NCBI GenBank assembly: GCA_002304505.1 | Contig: NCEH01000007.1 | Coordinates: 1 to 48,296 of the forward strand | Direction: 5' to 3' | Length of the DNA stretch: 48,296 nucleotides | Source: Rhizobiales bacterium 32-66-11 | Lineage (GTDB): Bacteria; Pseudomonadota; Alphaproteobacteria; Rhizobiales; Xanthobacteraceae | Shown here: in pieces, positions 8,706 through 15,717 of the stretch | Numbering within the stretch: the stretch's first letter is position 1 | Layout of the letters: each line of letters starts with the position of its first letter | Position numbers and translations under genes: made by a program | The notes under the pieces: generated by a model | The model's input: the letters and a program-made list of their open reading frames with translations, nothing else | The model's database searches: none | Told to the model about the DNA's origin: nothing

Positions 8706-9357
8706 ATGGGCAAGCTGAAGGCGCTCATCCTTGCCGCGTGGCGCATCGTGGTGCGGTTCTGGCAGATCATCAGTCGGCCGAGCGCCTATCTTCCGCTCGG
8801 GTTCCTGACCCTCGGCGGCTTCGTGTGCGGTGTGATCTTCTGGGGCGGCTTCAATACTACCCTGGAAATCACAAACACCAAAAAATTCTGCACCTCCTGT
8901 CACGAGATGCGCGACAATGTCTATCAGGAGCTGCAGCAGACGGTGCATTTCACCAACCGGTCCGGGGTCCGCGCCACCTGCCCGGACTGCCACGTGCCGC
9001 ACAATTGGACCGACAAGATCGCCCGCAAGATGCAGGCCTCCAAGGAAGTGTGGGGCAAGATCTTCGGTACCATTTCGACGCGCGAGAAGTTCCTCGACAT
9101 GCGGCAACTGCCACTCCTCGGTCGCCATGGACTTCACCAAGCAGACCCGCCGGGCGGCCGACATACATAGCCGCTATCTGCTCACCGGGCAGCGCACCTG
9201 CATCGACTGCCACAAGGGCATCGCCCACCAGTTGCCCGACATGACCGGCGTGGACCCAGGCTGGAAGGAAGCCCCGGAACTGCAGGGCAAGGACGGGGCG
9301 TCCTGGCACTTCGGGGATGAGCTGCGCGCCTATCTCACCGATGTTGGAGTACGATAG
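8706..9357 (+). pseudogene. napC: napC-type tetraheme quinol dehydrogenase, internally deleted and frameshifted
   Basis: NapC passes electrons from quinol to NapAB. The first frame (from ATG 8706) has the N-terminal anchor ([20 protein letters not shown]) and two heme motifs (CTSCH, CPDCH), then reaches FLDMR at about 9103. The reading continues in another frame from CGNCH (about 9105) through DFTKQ, CIDCHKGIAHQLPDM to the stop at 9357. Compared with intact NapC, roughly 18-20 codons between DMR and the third heme motif are missing and the frame changes. In the first frame the product would end at 9170 with a nonsense tail. All four heme motifs survive, so the lesion is probably recent. Confidence 0.88.
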
Positions 9358-9484
9358 CTGGGTCCGGTTCATCGCCTGCCCCGAGCGCTGCCCGGCGATT
9401 CTCTATCGCGAGGGTCGTGTTCATGTGCGCGTCACCCGAACCCGCCAGATATCGGGACCGGCTTGGAGATATTCCCATCCATAG
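9341..9484 (+). other. Short unassigned open stretch after napC relic
   Basis: An ATG at 9341 inside the end of the napC relic opens 47 codons (starting MLEYDSWVRFIACPERCP, then AILYREGRVHVRV) that run antisense into the DUF2249 gene. The first half reads like protein-coding text, with two cysteines spaced C-x3-C, but I do not recognise it. It may be the remnant of whatever followed napC. Low confidence that it is expressed. Confidence 0.15.
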
Positions 9485-9666
9485 CCGGTGAGGGCTCGGC
9501 TTTCGAAATGGGCTCTGAGCGGCGCGGGGTCATGATCATTGAGAATCTGGAACGCGTGTCCCGCCTCCAGTGCGTCGAATTCCTCGAAGATCACGGCATG
9601 TCTCAGCGCACACGGCATGCCGCGCAAGTCCAGGACGACACCGGCTCTTGCATCCTCGCTACCCAT
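9421..9666 (-). CDS. DUF2249 domain protein, copy 1
   Basis: An 81-residue soluble protein matching the DUF2249 pattern: an LDLRGMPCALRHAVIFEEFDAL opening, a central NDHDPAPLRAHF and a terminal WEYLQAGPDIWRVRVTR. DUF2249 proteins recur in NO-responsive denitrification clusters, but their biochemical role is not settled. The start is placed at the ATG preceded by GCAGGA; an ATG five codons upstream would add MRQET. A TTG-N8-CAA site lies about 72 bases upstream (9731-9744). The second copy at 37334-37651 has the same NDHDP core plus a cysteine-rich tail. Confidence 0.82.
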   Translation of the reverse strand: MGSEDARAGVVLDLRGMPCALRHAVIFEEFDALEAGHAFQILNDHDPAPLRAHFESRALTGYGWEYLQAGPDIWRVRVTRT

Positions 9667-9730
9667 TGTTTCCTGCCTCATTTGTCCACGCTGGAAGTGT
9701 CAACCTAATGGCGATGCTAGACAGCGATCT

Positions 9731-9744
9731 TTGTCGGCTGACAA
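9731..9744. promoter_or_regulatory. NnrR/Dnr-type box upstream of DUF2249 copy 1
   Basis: TTGTCGGCTGACAA, an inverted repeat of the TTG-N8-CAA class used by NO-responsive Crp/Fnr regulators. The centre is about 72 bases before the chosen minus-strand start at 9666 (57 before the alternative at 9681). Confidence 0.7.
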
Positions 9745-9855
9745 ACTGGGCGCGGACGCTTGCTGCGCGGTCGGCACATGAGAATCCAAACTGATCCCGG
9801 ATGGGACGCATACATCCCCGATCCTCCCAGACGAGAAGTGTGCCGAGATTGACCA

Positions 9856-9957
9856 GTGGGATACCGGGAGGGCCGCAGCCTCGTCGTCCGCGACCGCAAG
9901 AGGGTGGTCGTCTGGGATTGGCGCAAGCTTTATATCATCGTCGAAAGGCCGGAATAA
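9856..9957 (+). other. Very short open reading frame, possible gene remnant
   Basis: A GTG at 9856 opens 33 codons with protein-like composition (VGYREGRSLVVRDRKRVVVW, then DWRKLYIIVERPE) ending TAA just before the ubiV stop. It could be the tail of a lost gene. No motif is recognised and no convincing ribosome site is seen. Apart from the regulatory site at 9731-9744, the rest of 9667-9966 shows nothing I can assign. Confidence 0.2.
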
Positions 9958-9966
9958 GCCAACGTC

Positions 9967-10872
9967 TCAGGGGGCTGCCGGGGAGCATCCCGCCGCTCCG
10001 CGCGCATAGCCGTCGACGAGTTCTCCCGGAAGCCTCAGCTCGCGCAACCGGGCGAGGGCCTGCGCGGGTGTCGTCACTCCGTCGAGTACGGCACGATAGA
10101 TATCGCCGGCGATCACCATGTCCGTGCTGTGTGGGGACAGGCGTAGGCGTCGTATCCTGGCCGCCGCCGCTTCCGCCGGCGTCGGGCAGAATGCGTGGAC
10201 GCCGTGGGAGAGTGTCTGGATGCCGTTCGCCGCGAGAAAAGGCTGTCCCTCCAGCGTCTCCACGTCGATTCCGTCCGGATCCCGTTCGCAGACGAATTGG
10301 CAGGAATCCTTGTGCAGCCCGTGGAGGCGGGCATGGTAGCAGCGGCTCGACAGGGCGAGAGGAAGCCGGCCGAACGCGAACACCTCGATCTCGACGTCAC
10401 GACACGCGGCCGCGATGGCCCCGATGGAGGCAAGCGAGAGTTCGACCGGCATGCAGATGGTCTGCGCCCCCCGCGCCGCCAGGAATCGTGCGGCCCCCTC
10501 GCTATAGACATTCACCAGCGGGCCGACCACGAAGGGCAGCCCGGTCCGCACCGGCAACCCCGTCAGGTCATTGATCTCGACCAGATGCCCGTCCCGGCAG
10601 ATTTCGAGCACGGACCGCCGCTCGCGCGGCGTCGCCGGCAATGCCAGGGTGGAGAGGACCACCTCCTTGCCCGCGTCTTCGAGCATCCCAATCAGTTCCG
10701 GCCAGACCCGATCGGAAAACGGCATCCGCTTTCCGCATACTACCTCGCCGAGATGGACGCGGTCGAACGCCGAATGCCGAGCCACGCCCTCATAGAAACC
10801 ACGCAGGCGCTCGGCACTCCAGTTGAACAGCAGGGGGCCGAGGGTAAGGCCGATCCTATTCATGCCGCTCAT
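9967..10872 (-). CDS. ubiV: UbiV, O2-independent ubiquinone hydroxylation protein (U32 family)
   Basis: A U32-peptidase-family protein that with UbiU hydroxylates ubiquinone precursors without oxygen, using prephenate as oxygen donor in E. coli. A [4Fe-4S]-binding set of cysteines is visible: Cys46 in EVVCGKRMPF and the group SRCYHARLHGLHKDSCQFVC near residue 185, matching the UbiV pattern of one early and three clustered cysteines. It is 301 residues. The start is the ATG that overlaps the ubiU stop (ATGA); the ATG at 10863 (MNRIGL) is also possible. It is last in the ubiT-ubiU-ubiV operon. Proline- and alanine-rich C-terminus. Confidence 0.92.
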   Translation of the reverse strand: MSGMNRIGLTLGPLLFNWSAERLRGFYEGVARHSAFDRVHLGEVVCGKRMPFSDRVWPELIGMLEDAGKEVVLSTLALPATPRERRSVLEICRDGHLVEINDLTGLPVRTGLPFVVGPLVNVYSEGAARFLAARGAQTICMPVELSLASIGAIAAACRDVEIEVFAFGRLPLALSSRCYHARLHGLHKDSCQFVCERDPDGIDVETLEGQPFLAANGIQTLSHGVHAFCPTPAEAAAARIRRLRLSPHSTDMVIAGDIYRAVLDGVTTPAQALARLRELRLPGELVDGYARGAAGCSPAAP

Positions 10873-11870
10873 CTCCATTGCTTACGGTAGGCGCCGGAGG
10901 TCTGGCGGCCGCCTTCGACCAGGCTGGAAAGCCGGCGTTCCGCCTCGACCGGATCGCGCCCCGTCTCGACGGCCTCGACAACGGCGCGGAAGGTGCGAAC
11001 CACCTCGGCGACATAGCCCTTGCCGCGCTGGCGTCCTTCGATCTTGAGAGCGGTGACGCCCGCTTTCGCCAGCCGCGCGACGAGGCCGGCGGCGTTCAGG
11101 CTGACCGGATCCTCGAAGAGGTGGGAGGTCTTGCCTCCCGCCACGAAACTCCCCTTGCACAAGGTGGGATAGCCCGCCAGCTGCGTCGGCGCGAAACGAT
11201 CTATGGCGAAGCCCGCAAGGCGGGCGGTCGTCCCTTCCGGGGCTTGCGCATAGTCCACGTGCTCGGGCGGCGAGCATACGCCGTCAAGGTTCGGCGATCG
11301 TCCCGTGGCATAGGAGGAGAGCGCGCAGCGCCCTTCCGTCATCGGGCAGAGGCCGCCGAAGACGAAAGCCTCGGTCTCGACGGCGATCGCCTGGTTCAGC
11401 ACCGCGATCTCCTCCACCGAAAGCACGCGCGGCAGGACGACGCGTTTGACGCCGAATGCCTCTGCGTAGAAGCCAATCGCCTCCGGGGTCGCGGCCGCCG
11501 CCTGGACGGAAAGATGAAGCCTCAGGCCCGGATGGTGGGTGGCGGCGTGATCGAGCACTGCGAGGTCGGCCAGTATGACCGCGTCCGCACCTGCGTCCTC
11601 CGCGCACGCCAGGGCGATCTTCCACGGGTCGGCCGCCGCGTCGGCGATTCCCGCGCGCATGAAGGTATTGATGGCCACCAGCACCCTGACACCGTGCCGG
11701 TGCGCGAAGCGTATCCCCTCGTGCAATTCCTCGGCGGAGAAGTTCAGGCCAGGAAAATTGCGGGCATTGGTCTCGTCGCGAAAGCCGCAATAGACAGCGT
11801 CGGCCCCGGCCTCGACCGCCGCCCGCAACGCCGACGGCGTGCCGGCGGGACACACCAGCTCCAGCGTCAT
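10869..11870 (-). CDS. ubiU: UbiU, O2-independent ubiquinone hydroxylation protein (U32 family)
   Basis: Partner of UbiV in anaerobic ubiquinone synthesis; 333 residues. It begins with the U32 text ELVCPAGTPSALRAAVEAGADAVYCG and the NARNFPGLNFS stretch. The four cluster cysteines appear as LCPMTEGRC (two), DGVC and TLCKGSF, the spacing expected for UbiU rather than a collagenase-type U32 peptidase. The C-terminal KIEGRQRGKGYVAEVVRTFR is also conserved. The start overlaps the ubiT stop and the stop overlaps the ubiV start, both as ATGA. The products of this operon let the cell make ubiquinone during denitrification, when oxygen-dependent hydroxylases cannot work. Confidence 0.94.
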   Translation of the reverse strand: MTLELVCPAGTPSALRAAVEAGADAVYCGFRDETNARNFPGLNFSAEELHEGIRFAHRHGVRVLVAINTFMRAGIADAAADPWKIALACAEDAGADAVILADLAVLDHAATHHPGLRLHLSVQAAAATPEAIGFYAEAFGVKRVVLPRVLSVEEIAVLNQAIAVETEAFVFGGLCPMTEGRCALSSYATGRSPNLDGVCSPPEHVDYAQAPEGTTARLAGFAIDRFAPTQLAGYPTLCKGSFVAGGKTSHLFEDPVSLNAAGLVARLAKAGVTALKIEGRQRGKGYVAEVVRTFRAVVEAVETGRDPVEAERRLSSLVEGGRQTSGAYRKQWR

Positions 11871-12403
11871 GACGGCATCCCGTCCGGTTGCAGGCCCGTC
11901 AGGCGCTGTAGCGTCCCGACGACCCGGAGAATGGAGGCGTCCGCGAGCGTGCCCGCGCGACCCTCGAGCCCGAGCAGGTCGGAAGGACGCAGCTCGGCAT
12001 CCTCGATGGCATTGCGCAGCGCCAGCAGGGCATCCGTCCTGCCGCTCACCGTGATGGCCCGGTTGAAGAACAATGCGTCGCCGTCGAACGTGCCGTCGAG
12101 CAGGCCGAGCAGCGCCAGCAGGGGCCCCAGCACATGGACGTCTCCCGCCGCCCGCCCGCGCGCGACGGTGCGGACCTCGGCGTGGGCCCCGTCCGGCACC
12201 ATGACGAAGGCGAAGGCCATGTCGCTCGGCTCGATCACGAAGGAGCGGCGTGCATGCTCGCCGAGCCTGTCGAACAATGCCGGCCGCCGCTTTGCTAGCC
12301 CTCGCAGCGCGAGGGTCAGGACCAGCCCCAACGGCAACAGCCGGGACGGTGCCGTGAGCGCGCGGACAAAGCCGGGCAATTCTCCCTTTTCGCGTTCGGT
12401 CAT
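11867..12403 (-). CDS. ubiT: UbiT, SCP2-domain accessory factor for anaerobic ubiquinone synthesis
   Basis: A 178-residue lipid-binding SCP2-domain protein needed with UbiU and UbiV for oxygen-independent ubiquinone synthesis. The C-terminal domain has the SCP2 pattern ending GDALFFNRAITVSGRTDALLALRNAIEDAELRP, a signature of UbiT. The true start is the ATG at 12403 (MTEREKGEL); the frame is open much further upstream but only as antisense to ubiD. It is first in ubiTUV and divergent from ubiD. A regulatory site at 12451-12464 lies 54 bases upstream. Confidence 0.9.
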   Translation of the reverse strand: MTEREKGELPGFVRALTAPSRLLPLGLVLTLALRGLAKRRPALFDRLGEHARRSFVIEPSDMAFAFVMVPDGAHAEVRTVARGRAAGDVHVLGPLLALLGLLDGTFDGDALFFNRAITVSGRTDALLALRNAIEDAELRPSDLLGLEGRAGTLADASILRVVGTLQRLTGLQPDGMPS

Positions 12404-12450
12404 GCCGCTTCCTCCCGCGAGGTGTTTAGGCCCGATGGCGGCGGCGGTGT

Positions 12451-12464
12451 TTGTCGTGGCGCAA
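12451..12464. promoter_or_regulatory. NnrR/Dnr-type box shared by ubiTUV and ubiDX
   Basis: TTGTCGTGGCGCAA in the 111-base gap between divergent ubiT and ubiD. Its centre is 54 bases from the ubiT start and 57 from the ubiD start, so one symmetrical site could serve both. Confidence 0.75.
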
Positions 12465-12514
12465 AGAAGCCCCGAAATCCGAATGGCAGGGTGCGCAAAA
12501 CTGGAGCCTAGTGC

Positions 12515-14023
12515 ATGCATCAGCGCCTCCTGCCGTGCTTTCCCGATCTGCGAGCTTTCCTGCATCATCTGGAAGGGAGGAACGAGGTCGCACGGGTGGC
12601 GGCGCCGGTCGACATGGCGCTTGAAGTCACCGAAATCCATCGCCACGTCATTGCCGGCGGCGGGCCGGTCCTGCATTTCGCTCGTCCCCAGGTGAATGGC
12701 ATCGACGCCAGCCTGCCGGTGATCGCCAACCTGTTCGGCACGCGCGAGCGGGTGGCCGCCGGGCTGGGAACGGATGGCGCGGGATTGCCGGCATTGGGGG
12801 AGATGCTGGCATGGATGACATCCCCGCGCGCGCCCGCATCGATGAGCGAGGCCCGCGCAATGTTGCCGGCCGCGCAGGCGGTGCTGCGCTCGCGCCATCG
12901 CATCGTGCGGGACACCATGGCCTGCATGGACGCTGACGCCGATCTGACCCAGCTTCCGGTCCAGACCTGCTGGCCGGGCGATGCCGGCCCGCTCATCACC
13001 TGGCCGGTCGTCATCACCCGACCACCCGGCGTGGACGATCCAGCTTCCTACAACCTTGGCATCTACCGCATGCAGGTGCTTAGCCGGGATCGCGCGATCA
13101 TGCGCTGGCTGCCCATGCGCGGCGGCGCGGCGCATCATCGTGAATGGGCACGGATGGACGCGGACATGCCCGTCGCCGTCGTGATCGGTGCCGACCCGGC
13201 GACCCTGCTAGCGGCGGTGATGCCGGCGCCGGAAAAGGTGACGGAACTCGCTCTGGCCGGCATCATCGCCGGCCGCCGGCCCGATCTCATGGCCTGTCGC
13301 TCGATACCGCTCCACGTACCTTCCAGTGCGGAGATCGTGCTGGAAGGCACGGTGTCGCCGACCGAAACCGCACAGGAGGGACCGTTCGGCGACCATACCG
13401 GATATTACAATGCGCCGGAGCCGTTTCCGATATTCCGCCTTACCCATATGCGGGTGCGCCAGGACGCGTCCTACCTAACAACCTTTACCGGCCGCGCGCC
13501 GGACGAGCCGTCGGTGATCGCCGAGGCCATGACGGAGCTATTCAAACCGCTGCTGCGCCAGCGCCTCCCGGAAATCCGCGATTTGTGGCTTCCGCCGGAA
13601 GCCTGTTCCTACCGGGTCGCCGTCCTGTCGATCGATAAGCGTTACCCGGGGCAGGCACGCCGCGTGATGATGGGGTTGTGGTCCGTGCTGCCTCAATTCG
13701 TCATGACCAAGATGCTGATCGTCGTGGACGCCGACATCGACGTCCACTCGTGGAGCGACGTCATGTGGGCCGTCGCCACCCGCAGCGATCCCTCGCGCGA
13801 TCTGATGACGATCGAGCGGACGCCCATCGACCCGCTCGACTTTGCCTCGCCGCTTGCCGGTCTCGGCGGAAAGCTGGGCATCGACGCCACCACCAAGATC
13901 GGTACCGAAACCGACCGGGACTGGGGCGTGACGCTCGGCATGGATGCCACCGTCACGCGCCGGGTCGCCGCGCGCTGGGACGAACTTTTCCCATTCTCCC
14001 GAGTGACAAGGAAAGCATCATGA
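12515..14023 (+). CDS. ubiD: UbiD family decarboxylase (3-octaprenyl-4-hydroxybenzoate carboxy-lyase)
   Basis: A 502-residue prenylated-FMN-dependent decarboxylase, normal length for UbiD. Visible signatures are SYNLGIYRMQVLSRD, the EGPFGDHTGYYN block (around 13375-13410) containing the conserved acidic residues near prFMN, and the C-terminal IDPLDFASPL and DWGVTLGMDATVTRR. The start MHQRLLPCFPDLRAFLHHLE aligns with the usual UbiD N-terminus. It overlaps ubiX by an ATGA. Because UbiD acts before the hydroxylations in ubiquinone synthesis and needs no oxygen, it fits with ubiTUV as an anaerobic quinone module. Confidence 0.94.
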   Translation: MHQRLLPCFPDLRAFLHHLEGRNEVARVAAPVDMALEVTEIHRHVIAGGGPVLHFARPQVNGIDASLPVIANLFGTRERVAAGLGTDGAGLPALGEMLAWMTSPRAPASMSEARAMLPAAQAVLRSRHRIVRDTMACMDADADLTQLPVQTCWPGDAGPLITWPVVITRPPGVDDPASYNLGIYRMQVLSRDRAIMRWLPMRGGAAHHREWARMDADMPVAVVIGADPATLLAAVMPAPEKVTELALAGIIAGRRPDLMACRSIPLHVPSSAEIVLEGTVSPTETAQEGPFGDHTGYYNAPEPFPIFRLTHMRVRQDASYLTTFTGRAPDEPSVIAEAMTELFKPLLRQRLPEIRDLWLPPEACSYRVAVLSIDKRYPGQARRVMMGLWSVLPQFVMTKMLIVVDADIDVHSWSDVMWAVATRSDPSRDLMTIERTPIDPLDFASPLAGLGGKLGIDATTKIGTETDRDWGVTLGMDATVTRRVAARWDELFPFSRVTRKAS

Positions 14024-14622
14024 GGATCATCGTCGGCGTCACCGGGGCCTCCGGCTCCGTGCTGGCGGCGGAAGCCCTGCACCAGTTGGGGCAGGCAGGA
14101 GTGGAAACCCATCTCGTGGTGTCGCGGAGCGCGGCGGTGACCATGGAACACGAGCTTGGCCCCGACGCCCTCGAGCTCATGCGAATGAGCGCCAGCTGCA
14201 CGCACGACGTCGCCGACATCGCCGCACCCATTGCGAGCGGATCCTTCCAGGTCGACGGAATGCTGGTGGCGCCGTGCTCTATGCGCACCCTCTCCGCCAT
14301 CGCGCACGGACTCGGTGACAACCTGCTGACGCGGGCGGCGGACGTGACGCTCAAGGAGCGCCGCAAGCTGGTGCTGCTGCCGCGTGAGGCGCCGCTCCAC
14401 GAAATCCATCTGGCCTCCATGCTAAGGCTGGCGCGGATGAACGCCGTCATCGCGCCGCCGGTACCCCCATTCTACGCCCGGCTGGAATCGCTGGACGATG
14501 TCGTCCGTGAGATTGTCGCCCGCGCGCTGACATGGCTAGGCGTCGATCCGGGATCGCGCATGACCCGCTGGAACGGCATGAAAGACGCGCTTACATCGCC
14601 AGCGCGCCGACAGGACGCATAA
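14020..14622 (+). CDS. ubiX: UbiX, flavin prenyltransferase
   Basis: A 200-residue enzyme that prenylates FMN to make the UbiD cofactor. It starts IIVGVTGASGSVLAAEALHQL, the UbiX/Pad1 nucleotide-binding signature. Further in are VAPCSMRTLSAIAHGLGDNLLTRAADVTLKERRKLVLLPREAPLHEIHL and the AVIAPPVPPFY loop, all characteristic of UbiX. The start is the ATG overlapping the ubiD stop. The next gene converges eight bases after the stop. Confidence 0.96.
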   Translation: MRIIVGVTGASGSVLAAEALHQLGQAGVETHLVVSRSAAVTMEHELGPDALELMRMSASCTHDVADIAAPIASGSFQVDGMLVAPCSMRTLSAIAHGLGDNLLTRAADVTLKERRKLVLLPREAPLHEIHLASMLRLARMNAVIAPPVPPFYARLESLDDVVREIVARALTWLGVDPGSRMTRWNGMKDALTSPARRQDA

Positions 14623-14629
14623 CGACGGC

Positions 14630-14959
14630 TCACGGCCGGTGCATGGACCGCGGCAGCGGCATGTCGCCGAAATCGACCAGTGACTGACGTAGCACCACGC
14701 CCGCCTTATCCATGATGACGGTCAGGCGTGCATTGCGATGGAAGAAGACCAGCCGCCAGGTACCCACATCCTCATCGACGCCGCGATCGAGCCGGCTGGT
14801 GATGGCTTTTTCCTCTAGCAGGCCGAGGATCTGATCGGCCCCGATGTCGAATGCCCGAGCCAGGATTCCCGCATCGATCTCCACGCCGCCGGGCGGCGCC
14901 CCCGAAGGCGATGGATGGCCCCTCAATGGATGGTTCGTTGCCCGTATCACGTCGCGCAT
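14630..14959 (-). CDS. DUF6522-like small protein
   Basis: A 109-residue protein. Its second half, VEIDAGILARAFDIGADQILGLLEEKAITSRLDRG followed by RLVFFHRNARLTVIMDKAGVVLRQS, fits my recollection of DUF6522, a small family found near denitrification genes; no function is established to my knowledge. The start MRDVIRATNHP overlaps the preceding DUF1858 gene by 13 bases, suggesting coupled translation. A longer frame up to 15028 would overlap DUF1858 more deeply and is less likely. It would share the regulatory site at 15215-15228. Confidence 0.68.
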   Translation of the reverse strand: MRDVIRATNHPLRGHPSPSGAPPGGVEIDAGILARAFDIGADQILGLLEEKAITSRLDRGVDEDVGTWRLVFFHRNARLTVIMDKAGVVLRQSLVDFGDMPLPRSMHRP

Positions 14960-15159
14960 TCCTGCGGAGCGATGGCCGCCTCGAGATCGGCAAGGAAATC
15001 CTCGAGCGGAATGCCATGCTCCAGGCATGCGTCCCGAACATCATGGATTTGCCAGAACGGACAGCCGATGCACATCATCTTGTGTCGGATGAAGACCGGA
15101 ATGGTCAATTTATAAATCACCATCAACTCGTCGATCAGTATATCGCTGGAAACGGGCAT
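14947..15159 (-). CDS. DUF1858 domain protein, copy 1
   Basis: A 70-residue protein with the DUF1858 (hybrid-cluster associated, disulfide-like) pattern: ILIDELMVIYKLTIPVFIRHKMMCIGCPFWQIHDVRDACLEHGI. The CxxC-like MMCIGC is the key feature and could bind metal or act in redox. The start is chosen because AAGGG lies seven bases before this ATG; ATGs at 15162 and 15174 are in frame. A close paralogue is at 36424-36678. The nearby box (15215-15228) puts it in the denitrification regulon. Confidence 0.85.
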   Translation of the reverse strand: MPVSSDILIDELMVIYKLTIPVFIRHKMMCIGCPFWQIHDVRDACLEHGIPLEDFLADLEAAIAPQECAT

Positions 15160-15214
15160 CATCGTGCCCTTCATTTGCCAAGACGAACGTTATCGGGTGT
15201 CGGGGCCACCCTCT

Positions 15215-15228
15215 TTGCTCTGGCGCAA
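15215..15228. promoter_or_regulatory. NnrR/Dnr-type box upstream of DUF1858-DUF6522
   Basis: TTGCTCTGGCGCAA, centre about 62 bases before the minus-strand DUF1858 start. It also faces the nnrS relic on the plus strand, which may once have used it. Confidence 0.72.
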
Positions 15229-15277
15229 TGACGGCGGCGGTCCGCTCGTCCAGTCACTTCGACATCTACGTGCTGTT

Positions 15278-15717
15278 CGTGGCGTCGGCCAACTGATGGC
15301 GTGGATCGCGGCTCCCCATCATCCGGTGAGTGTCGCGTTGATCATCCTTGCCGTATTGCTGCACGCCATACGTCTCGCTGAGTAGGGGCTGGCTCTTGTC
15401 ACCCTGCTCGCCGGCCTCACCGCCCAACCTCTCGCCATGATGCCGCTTGGTGCGGCTCTCCACGCCCTCACCGCCGGCGCCATTGGCACTATGACGATGG
15501 CGGTGATGGCGCGGTTTGCAATGACGCGTGGCATCGGCTCCCGCGCCAGCGTCGGCCTGTGTGTCGTCGCGCTGATCGACGTGAACATTGGCGCGGCTCT
15601 GCGAGTCGCCTCGCCCCTCCTCGCGGAGGACGCCGCGGCGCTGCTGGTCGAGCGCGTTCATGCTGTTTGCGCTTGCCCAGCTGTCCGGTGGGCTTATCGC
15701 ACGATCTGTCGGTAGAT
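15278..15717 (+). pseudogene. nnrS: nnrS relic (3' half)
   Basis: Degenerate remains of an NnrS heme-copper membrane protein, read in more than one frame. LMAWIAAPHHPVSVALIILAVLLHAIRL corresponds to TWAAAPASPAAAMLMGASAVLQAIRL of the intact gene at 33626-34807. After an in-frame stop at about 15383 it continues as ALHALTAGAIGTMTMAVMARFAMTRGIGSRAS (intact gene: ALHVFTAGAIGTMTMAVMARLSTTRGVGMRAS). A further frame change gives a hydrophobic tail ending ARSVGR. Around 25 codons are missing at the first break and the 5' half is gone. The end overlaps the norD 3' end. Confidence 0.8.

Noticed and set aside
10878..12695. 605-codon open frame on the plus strand opposite ubiU and ubiT
   Set aside because: The minus strand encodes clear UbiU and UbiT with coupled starts and stops; the plus frame is low-complexity and arginine-rich, as shadows are.
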